From Actinomycetes bacterium (GTDB lineage: Bacteria; Actinomycetota; Acidimicrobiia; Acidimicrobiales; Palsa-688), in the NCBI GenBank assembly GCA_021787365.1, contig JAJYMB010000086.1:1-64000 (forward strand): DNA of 64,000 nucleotides, given 5' to 3'. The notes beneath the pieces are model-generated. The model did not search any database and was not told the DNA's origin. It saw nothing but the letters and a program-made list of their open reading frames with translations. A program made the position numbers and the translations under genes. Within the stretch, counting starts at the first letter, position 1. The number at the start of each line of letters is the position of its first letter. Below are positions 46,317-56,319 of this stretch, one piece after another.

Positions 46317-48443
46317 CTATTCGTCATCATCCGGGTCCAGACCTAGCCGCTCCGCTAACCTCCGACAGTGACGGTTATGCCGCTCCAAAGACAGACCACG
46401 AACCGTATACTCACGAGCCGCCTCGATGTCCCCAAGGTGCAGAGCCAACCACGCCAACCGCGAGAAGGTCGTCCCATCAGCCTCATCCTGATACCGCACC
46501 AATTGGTCACGTAGCCGAGCCGCAATAGCGCGCTTCTCATCCCCGCCTACTCCGAGCGCACCTTCTGCAGCTAAGGCGTTGAACCTCGTTGCAGCAATGC
46601 TTATATCGGTCATTGAAGCCTGAGGTGACTCGGCGACCTGGACACGAGCGTGTAACTCACCGACGGCATCTCCTGCTTTTGCACAACTATCACCTAAGCG
46701 CCGCCACCCCATGATATCCTCCGGGTCCAACTCCAAATAATGTCTTACGGCATCCAGGGCCTTCTGCACACCCCCGAAAGCCGAAGGGAGTTCATCGTAT
46801 AGGTCAGCAAGTCTAAGCCAGGCTGGAGGATAGTTGCGACCAATAAACTCCAGTATTGCTATACCATCTGCAATATTTTCACCACCCTGTGCACGCACAG
46901 CCAACGATCTCACAAGACTGTCGATCCGCGGTCCGATACCACGGCCCACTTGTGACGGCCTAATCACACCAAACGACCGCAGGATAGCCGCGTCCGCTTC
47001 AATTGCAGTCTTGGAACTACTAACAGCTATTTTCCTCCGACCAAACACGGCTGCGGCCACCGGAACCCGCACAAACTGGTCGGCCATAGAGGACCCACCT
47101 ACAATTTCTATCAACGAACTGCGCTCCAAGTCATTTAGGCTTGCGCCTACGTCCATTCTTTCATTCGCTGGTCGCAGGAGAGCAGCTTCGCCGGCCAGCC
47201 TCGGGGCTGCCGAGCGCCAACTACATAATGTCAGAAAGACACGCTGGGCCGCTGGAGACAGCACCGAGAACGTCCTCTCAAACAATGCATCTAGAATGTC
47301 CTCTCTACTAGCTATAACACGTTCAACGGAACGCGCATCCTTCCGGACGACCGCCTCGCCGAGAAGGATTTTCACAACGTAGGGATGACCGTCGGATTCC
47401 TCATAGACATCTTCCAAGAATCTCTCATTTAACAAGTGAGCCACCCCCAGACGGTGCGCTGTGGAAGTCGCCAACGCGCGAAATTCCTCTCGTGACATAC
47501 CACCAACCTCTATGGGGTAGTCGGCGCGGAATTCACGGAACCTAGAAGTGAGCAAAATCTTGTTTGGTAGACGAATCCTTGAGTCCATCCAGTTATAGAC
47601 ATCGACGGGATCCCGCACGGTCTCAAAGTTGTCTAGCACAAATAAGAACGGACCGTCAGACGATGAGCCTGACATGGCATCGGCGAGAAACTTGTCACAA
47701 TCAAACTCGCGGTCAGCCGATCCCGCGGGATCCATTAACTCCACGAACTGCTTCGCGATGTCACGTTGCGTCAACACGTCCGGCCTGACACGACGGGGAC
47801 CTATCTCTAACAGATCAATATCGCGGGCGCTAAACCAGAGAATCGCGAAAAACTCTCCGGCATGGGCAAGGCGCTGAAGTACCTCAAGTGCTAACGACGT
47901 CTTGCCCACTCCACCCCTACCAGCCAACGTTACGACAGGATGCCGGTCGTCTGTTAGTAGCTGAAGGAGCTCGGACTCGAGTTTGGGTCGCGCAACATAG
48001 TCGGAAATTGGTGGCGGCGTATTGCTGAATGTAGATCCGACTACGTCGAGGACGGGACCGGGTGCGGTGCTACTAGCCGGTAGTGACGAGGCCGGCAGAG
48101 CATACGGTCCAGAATCAACCTGTTGGATTCTGTCCGTGAGGTAAGACAATGCCTCAAAACCGCCCGGCCGAAAGTTTCCGTTCGCGACAAAGATATCGGT
48201 CAGATCAACGTCCGTATAAAGGAGCGGCACATGGAGCAAGTGGTTGTCCGATGCAACGTAGACTCCGTCCTCCAAGCGATGATTTGGCTCTCTCTTCAGA
48301 TAGTCGAATGGCTTTCCGGAGCCTCCGAGCAACGTCACGCGGTACTTGCCAGACAGGTTTCGCCTTAGAAACGCCCACGGTAGCTCAAACAGACTTAGCT
48401 GGTCAGTGATGAGCCGGAGGGAAGTTTCCAGGTCGACAGCCAT
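46317..48443 (-). CDS. STAND (NB-ARC-like) NTPase, main part of a frameshifted HEPN-STAND protein
   Basis: 708 residues from the internal ATG 48443. After about 150 residues of linker and sensor sequence comes a STAND ATPase: P-loop LAGRGGVGKTSLALEVL (175-182), Walker B FLFVLDNFETV, and sensor-1 NKILLTSRFREF. A winged-helix part and a helical TPR-like C-terminus follow (LDAVRHYLELDPEDIMGWRR). Reading 1 base off at 48490-48492 joins it to the 186-residue frame upstream as one protein of about 881 aa. The GC content is clearly lower than the neighbours, a sign of transfer. Likely antiviral, abortive-infection type; this is inferred from architecture. Confidence 0.8.
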   Translation of the reverse strand: MAVDLETSLRLITDQLSLFELPWAFLRRNLSGKYRVTLLGGSGKPFDYLKREPNHRLEDGVYVASDNHLLHVPLLYTDVDLTDIFVANGNFRPGGFEALSYLTDRIQQVDSGPYALPASSLPASSTAPGPVLDVVGSTFSNTPPPISDYVARPKLESELLQLLTDDRHPVVTLAGRGGVGKTSLALEVLQRLAHAGEFFAILWFSARDIDLLEIGPRRVRPDVLTQRDIAKQFVELMDPAGSADREFDCDKFLADAMSGSSSDGPFLFVLDNFETVRDPVDVYNWMDSRIRLPNKILLTSRFREFRADYPIEVGGMSREEFRALATSTAHRLGVAHLLNERFLEDVYEESDGHPYVVKILLGEAVVRKDARSVERVIASREDILDALFERTFSVLSPAAQRVFLTLCSWRSAAPRLAGEAALLRPANERMDVGASLNDLERSSLIEIVGGSSMADQFVRVPVAAAVFGRRKIAVSSSKTAIEADAAILRSFGVIRPSQVGRGIGPRIDSLVRSLAVRAQGGENIADGIAILEFIGRNYPPAWLRLADLYDELPSAFGGVQKALDAVRHYLELDPEDIMGWRRLGDSCAKAGDAVGELHARVQVAESPQASMTDISIAATRFNALAAEGALGVGGDEKRAIAARLRDQLVRYQDEADGTTFSRLAWLALHLGDIEAAREYTVRGLSLERHNRHCRRLAERLGLDPDDDE

Positions 48444-48963
48444 AGTTGAGCAGCTTTGTCCGGTCGGGAAACCATGGCCCCGAGTGCGGTTTCCGCAGCC
48501 ACGCGAAGACCTGGAACCATCGCAGCAACGACACCCGTGCCGTAGTCGCGTCAGCGGACGCGCCGGCTGTGCGAGAAACCCGCTCAAGCTGCTCGAAAGC
48601 AGTGCGTTGCCAAGCCCCTTCTCGTGCGGACCACTTCTGCATCACTTCGCGCCGGAGAGGCGCAGCAGCTGGCGAGAGAAGTTGACTCACCGGCCCCGTC
48701 AACACCTCTTCAAGAGCCGTTACCCACTCACCAATGCCGTTTGCACTCGCCAATGTACGCTCGACCGCGTATCGCTGTCGCTCGCGATCCTCACTAAGGA
48801 ACGAGACAATGCCAAGGACGACGAGCTTGACGACCAGTTCACCGAGATACATGAGGTCGAAGAAAAAGGCCGTGTCAGATTCAGCCCGAGCGTTGTCTGC
48901 GCGCCGCCACATCCGGGCTAGGGGCACGAACGCTGCAGGGCCAGTGGTCGAGGGTGTTTCCAC
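48403..48963 (-). CDS. HEPN-like N-terminal domain, 5' fragment of the frameshifted STAND gene
   Basis: 186 residues, of which the first about 158 are family-like and all-helical (FDLMYLGELVVKLVVLGIVS, then ERQRYAVERTLASANGIGEW). After LRWFQVFAWLR this frame turns into unrelated sequence. One base over, the next frame continues as NRTRGHGFPTG. Joined, the site reads LRNRTRGHG, an R-N-x4-H motif of the HEPN ribonuclease type. The break is within CGGAAACC (48490-48492), where one A is extra. The gene is thus probably an RNase-effector/STAND fusion, inactive as sequenced or misread. Confidence 0.65.
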   Translation of the reverse strand: METPSTTGPAAFVPLARMWRRADNARAESDTAFFFDLMYLGELVVKLVVLGIVSFLSEDRERQRYAVERTLASANGIGEWVTALEEVLTGPVSQLLSPAAAPLRREVMQKWSAREGAWQRTAFEQLERVSRTAGASADATTARVSLLRWFQVFAWLRKPHSGPWFPDRTKLLNYGCRPGNFPPAHH

Positions 48964-49283
48964 AGTCCGTTTAATCCTTTCTTGGCAGCTTCATCAAGCA
49001 AGAACCGAAGACGAGCCTTCTCCGTGCTGCGCGCAAGCCGTTCACACGGGGACGACAGCCTGATGGCAGCCACCGGCACGCTTGCCCGACCGAGCCAGGA
49101 AAACAAGGGCCTACGCGTGAGTCGCCAGAGCCGTACAACCACCTGAAGGTCACCATCTGCAGGAATGAGGTCACCGAGACGGGTAGAGTTCGGCCGAGGG
49201 CACCCAGACACCGGATGGCGCAACCTCTCAACTGTTTGTCGAACTCAGCTGTCACAAGTACCACCAGCCATACGCTCGATCCG
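48964..49283. other. Gap between the STAND gene and the methylase, no clear gene
   Basis: About 320 bp. Two overlapping minus-strand frames of about 100 codons exist but show no family features, and neither has a convincing ribosome site. It probably contains the STAND promoter and the downstream end of the methylase transcript. Confidence 0.4.
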
Positions 49284-50993
49284 TCACCACTCATTCGAAC
49301 CTGGGAAGCCAGGGCGCAACGAAGCCGAAGCTGGAATGGCTACACTCATCAGCTGCCTTGTGACCGGGTGTGCCACCGATGGGTGGGCTAGCGGCGGGTC
49401 GAGAGGGCTGACATATGGTTCGCCGGTATTGGCGGCCTTGGCAATGGCGTCATAGCACTCCAGGATCAGGCGCTTGGTACGGTACTCGCCGAAGCGTTCC
49501 TTGTCGTGACGTTCGACGATCGGGAAAGTGCTCATCACGTAATTGACTTCGTCGCTCTGTAGGCCGTAGAGGTGGAAGAAGCAGGCGTCGAGTTCGGCGC
49601 GCAGGATCGCCCGTCGTTCCTCCTCCCAGCGGAAGGGTGGGCCATCGTAGCCAAGGTCGCGGGCGAAGCCCGCCAAGTCCCACGATGTGTAGGTGAGTTC
49701 GAGGGTTCGGGGCCGGATCCATTCACCTACAGTCAGCCGGCGGTCCCAGGGAGCTGGCTGGTCGTACGTCGCTGGCGCCAGCACGGGGAACTGCTCGACG
49801 AGGAAGAAGTTCAAGTGCGTGCCACCGATCTTGAGACGCGCCGCGAAGTCCAAGGCGAATGACGAGAGGGACGCGGCAAAGAAGGCGACGTTGCGGGTAT
49901 GGATGCCAGCGACCAGAAGTGGCAGGGTGTTGCCGATAGCAGTGCGGGGAACGACGGCTACTATGGCCGTGCGCTCATTTGTAGCGTTCGTGATGTCTCG
50001 GAAGCCGAAGGGCCAATCGTGGTCCCAGTCGGCGAGGCGGGCTTCTACCTCCTTCTCAGCTACCCAGTAGCGGGGGAGCGGAAGGGCGTCGGGACCCTGC
50101 TTGGAGGACGGCGGGAAGTCCTCGAAATCGCCGGCCTCGTAACTCGCCCAGCGGTGGTCGAAGTGGTGGGCCATCTTGCCCTCGTACAGCGGCAGGTACG
50201 TAGTAGACCCTCGCCGGAAGACGTTGCCAGAGAGCCTGAAGCCCTCGGCTTCCAGCTCGTCCCTGGTGCGGAAGAGGCCTGAGTCGTTGGTCATGTCGAA
50301 CAACCGTCGGAAGCTGATACCCCACGGGTTCCCCTCGGGGTCACCCTCCTTCACGAGAACCGGTACACGCCGGTAGATGCCGAGGGTGATCTCGGCGTCG
50401 CGGCGGCTCCGGAAGACCGGGCAGGTGCGGGTGTTGGGGTTGAGCAACGCGATCTCGTCAGGCGATAACCGAAAGCGCCGCTCTGGGTCGTCAAGGTCCG
50501 AGGCGTCGTGGCAAAAGAACGCCAGCTCGGCACCACCCTTTACAGGTCGCCCTCGGCCCGACAATGTGAGCAGGCAAAACTTGATACGGCTGTCGATCTC
50601 GGGGAATAGTTTCTCGCGGTTCTCGAAGTCGTAGAGGCTCGCCAGCTCCCGCCCGCCGTTTATGGCCCCGAAGAAGGCCTTGGTCGTGTCGTCCGTGGCT
50701 ATACCCGTTGGAACGATCACGCCGGCCCGCCCCGCCGGCCCGACCAGCGACCGCATCGTCTCGGCGAAGACCGCGTAGGTATTGACATCGCCGACACCGC
50801 AGAGCGGGAAGCGCCCTGAATCTCGAAGGAAGTGGCTCATCGCCTCGGCCTTGGCCAAGGATTCCTGGTACGCTGCCCACAGAGCCGGGTCACCGGTTTC
50901 GAGGTCGGTAATCAAGCGCCGGCGTTTCGCACCGGCAGCGGCCGCTATGTCGGGGTTCCGGCTGGCGAAGAACTCTTTCTCTGACAGCTTCAC
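49284..50993 (-). CDS. Eco57I-like adenine methylase, C-terminal fragment
   Basis: 569 residues that continue the methylase past its NPPW motif. The frame is open from the G8 tract at 51003 and first reaches ATG at 50993 ([16 protein letters not shown]). It holds the rest of the Rossmann core ([40 protein letters not shown]) and a target-recognition-like region ([34 protein letters not shown]). Such Pgl/DrmMI/BREX-type and type IIG enzymes have the same order. Joined with 53298-51003 it gives about 1,337 aa. Alone it lacks the SAM-binding motif and cannot be active. Confidence 0.82.
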   Translation of the reverse strand: MKLSEKEFFASRNPDIAAAAGAKRRRLITDLETGDPALWAAYQESLAKAEAMSHFLRDSGRFPLCGVGDVNTYAVFAETMRSLVGPAGRAGVIVPTGIATDDTTKAFFGAINGGRELASLYDFENREKLFPEIDSRIKFCLLTLSGRGRPVKGGAELAFFCHDASDLDDPERRFRLSPDEIALLNPNTRTCPVFRSRRDAEITLGIYRRVPVLVKEGDPEGNPWGISFRRLFDMTNDSGLFRTRDELEAEGFRLSGNVFRRGSTTYLPLYEGKMAHHFDHRWASYEAGDFEDFPPSSKQGPDALPLPRYWVAEKEVEARLADWDHDWPFGFRDITNATNERTAIVAVVPRTAIGNTLPLLVAGIHTRNVAFFAASLSSFALDFAARLKIGGTHLNFFLVEQFPVLAPATYDQPAPWDRRLTVGEWIRPRTLELTYTSWDLAGFARDLGYDGPPFRWEEERRAILRAELDACFFHLYGLQSDEVNYVMSTFPIVERHDKERFGEYRTKRLILECYDAIAKAANTGEPYVSPLDPPLAHPSVAHPVTRQLMSVAIPASASLRPGFPGSNEW

Positions 50994-53298
50994 CCTGTCC
51001 CAGGGGGGGGTTGCCCAGCACGACGTCGAAGCCGCCCTTGGCCATCACGTCGGGGAACTCGATTTGCCAGTGGAAGAAGCCGAACGTCTTCCGGGCCTCC
51101 TCGACGGCGTCGAGGACCGGCTGGCTTGTCTCCGCCGGGTTCGCCACGAGCGCCCGCCAAACGCCGTCGGTGAACTGGATCGTCCACTCCCGCTTCGGGA
51201 GCACGAAGGCCGCACACCAGGCGTCGGCCCGGAGCCGCGCCACCCGGCGTTCGCCGGCGTCGAGATCGGCCCGTCGGTGCTCCTTGGCCCGGATTCCCTC
51301 GACGGTGTCGTCGGGCAGCTCGTCCACTCGGGCCACCTCCGAGGCCAACACGGCGGTATCGGCCTCCGCGCGCCAGCCCGCCCAGAGCTGGGCTTGGCCC
51401 TGCCTACGCTCGGCCTTGTTGCGTTTCTTCATTTCCGCGGCCACGGCCTTGTCGTCGCCGGCCAGGGCCACGAAGGCCTCGTCGGGGATGCCTTCGTCCA
51501 TCAGCTCTGGCGTCGTGCCCAGGAGCGAGTTGCCGACGACGATGCGGTGGTCCAAGAACGACAAAGGCTTCCCTGGCTCCAACGCCTCCATCCAGAGCCC
51601 GACCTTGCACAGCTCGGCGGCCATCGGGTTCACGTCGACGCCGTGGACGCAGCGGCCGATCACAGCCCGGAGCGCCGAGCGGAGGGCCTCGGGGCTCGGC
51701 TCTGGCTCCCCGGTGCGGACCGAGGCCAACCTTCGCGCTACGTGGCGTGCGGCAGCGATCAGGAAGTGCCCGCTCCCACAGGCGGGGTCGACCACGCTGA
51801 GGCCGAGTAGCGCAGCCTCCGGGTCAGGTTTGGCGACCACCTCGTCCAAGACTGGGTCCAAGGCAGAGTCGAGGAGCTTGGCTATGAGCGAGGAAGGAGT
51901 GTAGTAGGAGCCGGTCGTCTTGCGTTCGTTGCCGGCGCCGCTCCCGAGGTTGAAGGCGTCGGCGGCCTCCGTGGCCCGCGGGTTGATGGCAGGGTGCAGC
52001 TCCAGGAGGGATTCGTAGACGCTGCCGAGCTCTTCGGGCCCGAGGTTGCGGTAGTCAACCGGGCGGAGCTGATGGACAGACTTGTCCTCCACAAGGGACA
52101 GGGCGCGTACCGCCGCCAGAAGGTCCCGGTTCGCCAGCTCGGCGTTCTCTAGGTCAGGGCACGCCCCGTCCGACCAGAGCATGGAGCCGAGACCGGAGAG
52201 GCCGAGGGCCGCGAGCCCGGGCCTGGCGAGAGCACGGCGCACGACGCCGAGCGCTTGCCAGAGATCGCCGTGAGGGGTACCGGTGCGGCGTTCGGCCAGG
52301 CGTCGGAGCCGGCGGAACGAGTAGTAACGCTCGTAGCGCGAGCGAGCCTCAGCCGACGCTCCGGGGTCGTGGAGGAGCCCCCGTTCTTCCGCAACTGCGA
52401 GGAAGATGAGCCGGTACACGATACGCATCAGCTGGCGGTAGAGGTCCTGGGCGTCGAGGGCACCATCAGCGAGGGCGCCGCGCAGCGCATTGTTCGCCGG
52501 GTGGGTGACGAAGCCCCGGCCCAGCGCCTCCAACGCCTTCTCCACCCCCGCCCGCAGGTCCTCTAGCGCTCTTACGCCGCGGGCGGAGGACTCGTTGGCC
52601 CAGCGCTCAAGCCAGCACTCGGCGGAGCGCTCGCCTTCGAAGCGGCTCTCGTGAAGGGTCTTCCACAGGACGACGAAGTCCGGGTAGACCTCGCCGTCGA
52701 AGAGGGCCTCGAGGTCCCACTCGACGAAGGCCTGGCGAGTGAGGCTGGCGTTGTCCCGCAGCAGGCGGAGCTGGAGGCCGTTGGACACGACGCCCCAGAG
52801 GTGCTCTGGAGAACGGTTGAGCAGCTCCTGGACGAGCGAGTGGGGCGACATCCGCGCCGCGCCGCGCACGTCAGGGGTCTTCTTGCCGATGTCCACCCGA
52901 GCGCCGACCAAGTGGAGCGGCAGGCGCCCCTCCCAAATGTGCGAGACAGGGTATGCAACCTCTCCGACATTTAGCGCGGCGCGCGCCGGTTGCAGCCACC
53001 CGTACCCGAGCTCACGGAAAAGCGGCAGGAGCCACTGCTCCCTGGTGAGCGTCGTCGCGGTGCGGTCGGTTGGCGGCAGGGTGCCCAGTGCCGAGCGGAA
53101 GGCAGCCCAGCGGCCGAGGAGCGCGTTCCATGAACGGGTAATCTGAGCCGAAAACGTCTCACCGGTAGCTAGGTGGTAGCTGTCGACACCGAGCCCTGGG
53201 AGTGCCGAACTGTCGCTCCCGCCGATCAGGGCGAGCGTGTCCGAAGGCAAGAGCAGCCCTTCGGTCCTGATAGTGGCAAAAAGCCCGGCCCGTGCCAT
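50890..53298 (-). CDS. Eco57I-like adenine DNA methylase (DrmMI-like), N-terminal part, frameshifted
   Basis: 802 residues, real up to about residue 765. A long N-terminal helical region (type IIG/PglX-like, for example EQWLLPLFRELGYGWLQPAR and FKTTGSYYTPSSLIAKLLD-like ERKTTGSYYTPSSL) leads to SAM motif I, VVDPACGSGHFLIAAARHVA (about 500-515). Motif IV should read NPPW but reads GNPPLGQG because the tract at 51003-51010 has 8 instead of 7 G, shifting the frame. The start ATG overlaps the SNF2 stop (TGATG). The partner of DrmD-type helicases in DISARM-like loci; it would mark host DNA as self. Confidence 0.85.
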   Translation of the reverse strand: MARAGLFATIRTEGLLLPSDTLALIGGSDSSALPGLGVDSYHLATGETFSAQITRSWNALLGRWAAFRSALGTLPPTDRTATTLTREQWLLPLFRELGYGWLQPARAALNVGEVAYPVSHIWEGRLPLHLVGARVDIGKKTPDVRGAARMSPHSLVQELLNRSPEHLWGVVSNGLQLRLLRDNASLTRQAFVEWDLEALFDGEVYPDFVVLWKTLHESRFEGERSAECWLERWANESSARGVRALEDLRAGVEKALEALGRGFVTHPANNALRGALADGALDAQDLYRQLMRIVYRLIFLAVAEERGLLHDPGASAEARSRYERYYSFRRLRRLAERRTGTPHGDLWQALGVVRRALARPGLAALGLSGLGSMLWSDGACPDLENAELANRDLLAAVRALSLVEDKSVHQLRPVDYRNLGPEELGSVYESLLELHPAINPRATEAADAFNLGSGAGNERKTTGSYYTPSSLIAKLLDSALDPVLDEVVAKPDPEAALLGLSVVDPACGSGHFLIAAARHVARRLASVRTGEPEPSPEALRSALRAVIGRCVHGVDVNPMAAELCKVGLWMEALEPGKPLSFLDHRIVVGNSLLGTTPELMDEGIPDEAFVALAGDDKAVAAEMKKRNKAERRQGQAQLWAGWRAEADTAVLASEVARVDELPDDTVEGIRAKEHRRADLDAGERRVARLRADAWCAAFVLPKREWTIQFTDGVWRALVANPAETSQPVLDAVEEARKTFGFFHWQIEFPDVMAKGGFDVVLGNPPLGQGEAVRERVLRQPEPRHSGRCRCETPALDYRPRNR

Positions 53299-56162
53299 CA
53301 GCGCACACTCGGGACCGGCAAGAGTACGTACACGCCAAGGACGTCCACCGGGCTCTGGGCGACGACCGAGGTGCGGGCGCCCGCCTGGCGGCCGCCCTCC
53401 CGTACCCGCCGGTGGGTCCGAGCAAGCTCTTCAGCCGCCGTTTTCGCCCGAGACTCGGCCTCTCTCCGCCAGGAGCCCTGGGCAGCGACGACCTTGGACA
53501 CCATTTCCCGCGCCTGTTCCGGGCTCACGTTGCCCGCCGGGGCGGCGGCGAGGAGAGCCTCGGCCTCCGCGTCGTCGAGCCAGTTCGGGGCCGATGCGTC
53601 GCCGGAAAAAGCGTGGACCGCGGCATCCTCAGCCATGAGCCGTTGTCGCCGGCCTCCCCTCGTCAGCTCTATGTCGTAGCGCCGGCGCACTAGGAGCAGT
53701 GTCGTGCGGGAACCGACCGCAGCGGTCCGCGTCGCACCCGCCCTCGCCGCCACCCCTTTCCTCGCCGCGTCGAGGGCGCTTTCGAGGGCCCAAGTGGCGA
53801 GCCCCTCGATCAGGGGGTGGGTACGGGAGAGGTACTCGGCGCCGTCTGGGACCGGTAAGTCGAAACCGGCGCTCAACTCTTGGAAACGGGTGCCAACCGC
53901 GTCGCGGAGCCCCGCGGGGGCCCCGGTGAGCGACAGCTGGAAAAGCCCGTCCTTTCGCCCCTTCAGTGTCCCCCCGGCAGCGGGTACGACGTCCGACACG
54001 AAGCGCTCCACGTCGAGGCCCGAGCCGATCGCTCCCCGGACGGAGGCAAGCTCGGCCGCCACCTCAGATATGTCGAGGCCGTGCTGGGCGAAGAGGCCCC
54101 GGTTGCGCTTTTCCACCTGCGCCGCTTCCTCCCAGTCGAACAGGACCCGCTGCGCCTCTGCCGGCATGAGGTCGAAACTGAGCTGTTGGTGGGCCGGGCC
54201 GGGCCTGAGCAGGAGCCCCCCGACCAACGCTTCGGCCACGGTTTGGGCGCCTGGGACCGGGACCGATATCTGGAGGTCGGCCCGGATCGCCTGGTACCTG
54301 CGAACGAGCACATCGATAACGAGCTGGTCGATGCCGTTGTCCTCGCCCCAGAGCGTAACGACACGGACCTCCGGGTGCGGCTGGCCGAAACGGTCGACGC
54401 GGCCTTCCCGCTGCTCGTGGCGGGTCGGGTTCCAGGCCAGGTCGTAGTGGACCACGGCGTCGAAGTGCTCTTGCAGGTTGATACCCTCCGAAAGGCAATC
54501 GGTGGCGACCAGCACCCGGGGAGAAAAGGCGGCGAGGCGAGCGACTTCGGCCTCGCGCTCGTCCCCCGGCAGCTCGCCCGTCACAGCAGCGACCTCGACG
54601 CCCTTCACGCCCAAGCGAGCACGTAATTGTCCCGCCACATAGCCCGCCGTCGGGATGAACCGGCAAAAGACGATCGGGCTATGGCCCTCCTCTAAGAGCC
54701 GGCGCACCACTTTGACGACCTCTGCCACCTTCGTGTCGGCGTCGGTCCCCGCGATCGCGGCCGCCCGGGCGGCAAAGGCGCGCAGGCGCCGGCGAGCTGC
54801 CTTCTCTTCGGCGGGCGCGCCACCCTCGTCGGGCTCTTCGGTGGCGTCGGCCCCGGGCACCACGTCAGTTGCCTCCTCTGCGTCCTCGTCCGCGAGGTCC
54901 ATGACGGTACGACGGCCCACTTCATCGGCCTCCTCCTCGGTCGCCGCCTCCCCTGGAGCGCTCCTCGTCTCGAGGGTGGCCTGGGCAGCCTTGGGGCTGG
55001 AGGCAAGCGAGCGCAGCAGGGCGAGGGCCGACCACCAGCGCACCCGCTGGCGCCTGAGCCCACCCGAGGTGTCGGTCACCGTCTCGCGGGCATAGGCCAT
55101 GACGTCGGAGAAGAGCCGGGCGTACTCGGAAGAGAGCTTGTAGGTGCGCTCCGAGGAGACGCGCTTTGGGAACGGCGTCGTCGAGCCGAGGTAGTCGTGG
55201 ACGTCCCCCCTCAGGCGCTGGACTAGGTGCCGGGCAAGGCGCTCACGGGTCCGGCGGTTGGCGTCACCGGCCAGGTTCTCGGGTAAGTCCCTGAAGTCGG
55301 GGTCGAGCAGGCCGAGAAGGGAGCGAAAGGCGCCTTCTTTCCCTGAGTGCGGCGTGGCGGTCACGAGGAGCAGGTGGCGGGAACTGTCCTCGGCGAGCCC
55401 GGCGACAAGCTCGTAGCGCTGGTGGGCCGCGCTCCTGCCCCGCTCAGAAACGTCGGTCACGCAGGTGTGAGCCTCGTCGACGATGACTAGCTCGGGCGCG
55501 GAGCGCAAGAAATCGTCCCTCCGGGCGGGGCTCTTTATGAAGTCGGTGGACACGACCGTGACTTCCAGGCGGTCGAAGATGCTCTCGCCGACCGCCCGGG
55601 GGACCGTGCGCTCGAGGCGGCCAGCGGTGGAGGTGAGCACGAGCTCGGCCGACAGATGGAACTTGCTCGCCATCTCGGCCTGCCACTGCTCGGCCAAGTG
55701 CGGTGGGCAGAGGACGCAGAGCCGGCGGGCGTCGCCCTGCTCCAGGAGCTCCCGAGCCACGAGGAGCGCCTCCACGGTCTTCCCGATCCCGACATCGTCT
55801 GCGATCAAGAGCCGTACGGGCTCGAGCCGGAGCGCCATAAGGAGCGGCACGAGCTGGTAGGGGCGGGGCTCCACGGCGACTTTGCCAAAAGACCGGAAGG
55901 GGCCGGCAGAGGAGCGGAACCCGAGGCGGAGAGCGTCGCGCAACAAACGGGCCGACCGGTAGTCGCCGATGTCCTCTGGGCTAGGCAAGGTGAAGTTCGC
56001 CGGCTCAACTCGCTCCACGTCGGTGAGAACGCCGGCCACCTCATCCTCGCTACCCCCAAGCGGGCGGAGGATGAGCAGGTCGTCTTCAGACTCGGGCAGG
56101 ACTACCCACTCCCTGCCCCTCGCCCGCACGAGCGACCCCACGGCAAAGGCGCTCATCGCCAT
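53298..56162 (-). CDS. SNF2-family helicase, DrmD-like
   Basis: A 954-residue intact SF2/SNF2 ATPase. RPYQLVPLLMALRLEPVRLL and IADDVGIGKTVEALLVARE (motif I), VIVDEAHTCVTD (II) and LLVTATPHSGKEGAFRSLLG (III) are present. After an acidic insert come FCRFIPTAGYVAGQLRARLG, VLVATDCLSEGINLQEHFDA and the helicase motif VI EQREGRVDRFGQPHPEVRV. The C-terminal 300 residues are helical with no named domain. DrmD of class 1 DISARM is an SNF2 helicase next to a methylase, as here. It would translocate on incoming DNA. Confidence 0.87.
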   Translation of the reverse strand: MAMSAFAVGSLVRARGREWVVLPESEDDLLILRPLGGSEDEVAGVLTDVERVEPANFTLPSPEDIGDYRSARLLRDALRLGFRSSAGPFRSFGKVAVEPRPYQLVPLLMALRLEPVRLLIADDVGIGKTVEALLVARELLEQGDARRLCVLCPPHLAEQWQAEMASKFHLSAELVLTSTAGRLERTVPRAVGESIFDRLEVTVVSTDFIKSPARRDDFLRSAPELVIVDEAHTCVTDVSERGRSAAHQRYELVAGLAEDSSRHLLLVTATPHSGKEGAFRSLLGLLDPDFRDLPENLAGDANRRTRERLARHLVQRLRGDVHDYLGSTTPFPKRVSSERTYKLSSEYARLFSDVMAYARETVTDTSGGLRRQRVRWWSALALLRSLASSPKAAQATLETRSAPGEAATEEEADEVGRRTVMDLADEDAEEATDVVPGADATEEPDEGGAPAEEKAARRRLRAFAARAAAIAGTDADTKVAEVVKVVRRLLEEGHSPIVFCRFIPTAGYVAGQLRARLGVKGVEVAAVTGELPGDEREAEVARLAAFSPRVLVATDCLSEGINLQEHFDAVVHYDLAWNPTRHEQREGRVDRFGQPHPEVRVVTLWGEDNGIDQLVIDVLVRRYQAIRADLQISVPVPGAQTVAEALVGGLLLRPGPAHQQLSFDLMPAEAQRVLFDWEEAAQVEKRNRGLFAQHGLDISEVAAELASVRGAIGSGLDVERFVSDVVPAAGGTLKGRKDGLFQLSLTGAPAGLRDAVGTRFQELSAGFDLPVPDGAEYLSRTHPLIEGLATWALESALDAARKGVAARAGATRTAAVGSRTTLLLVRRRYDIELTRGGRRQRLMAEDAAVHAFSGDASAPNWLDDAEAEALLAAAPAGNVSPEQAREMVSKVVAAQGSWRREAESRAKTAAEELARTHRRVREGGRQAGARTSVVAQSPVDVLGVYVLLPVPSVR

Positions 56163-56196
56163 GTCCTCCCACCTGGGCCGGCTAAGATGAAGGCAG

Positions 56197-56319
56197 ATGA
56201 GCCAGCCCCAGGAGGTCGTCGTCGAAGAGCTCGAAGAGCTTTCCCCAGATGACCGCGCCTGGTTGGACGAGCGCCTGGAGGAGTACCGGGAGCTGCTGGC
56301 TTACTTGCGCGACCATTGA
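56197..56319 (+). CDS. Small antitoxin-like protein of the Fic/Doc pair
   Basis: 40 residues from ATG 56197 (AAGG upstream), very acidic (EVVVEELEELSPDDRAWLDE), one long helix. Its stop overlaps the toxin start (TTGA), the arrangement usual for antitoxin-toxin pairs. No DNA-binding domain is visible, so autoregulation may be absent. The call rests on size, charge and coupling. Confidence 0.6.
   Translation: MSQPQEVVVEELEELSPDDRAWLDERLEEYRELLAYLRDH

Noticed and set aside
48490-48492. Programmed ribosomal frameshift in the HEPN-STAND gene
   Set aside because: Only three A, with no slippery heptamer, stop-codon context or obvious stimulatory structure; an indel is simpler.
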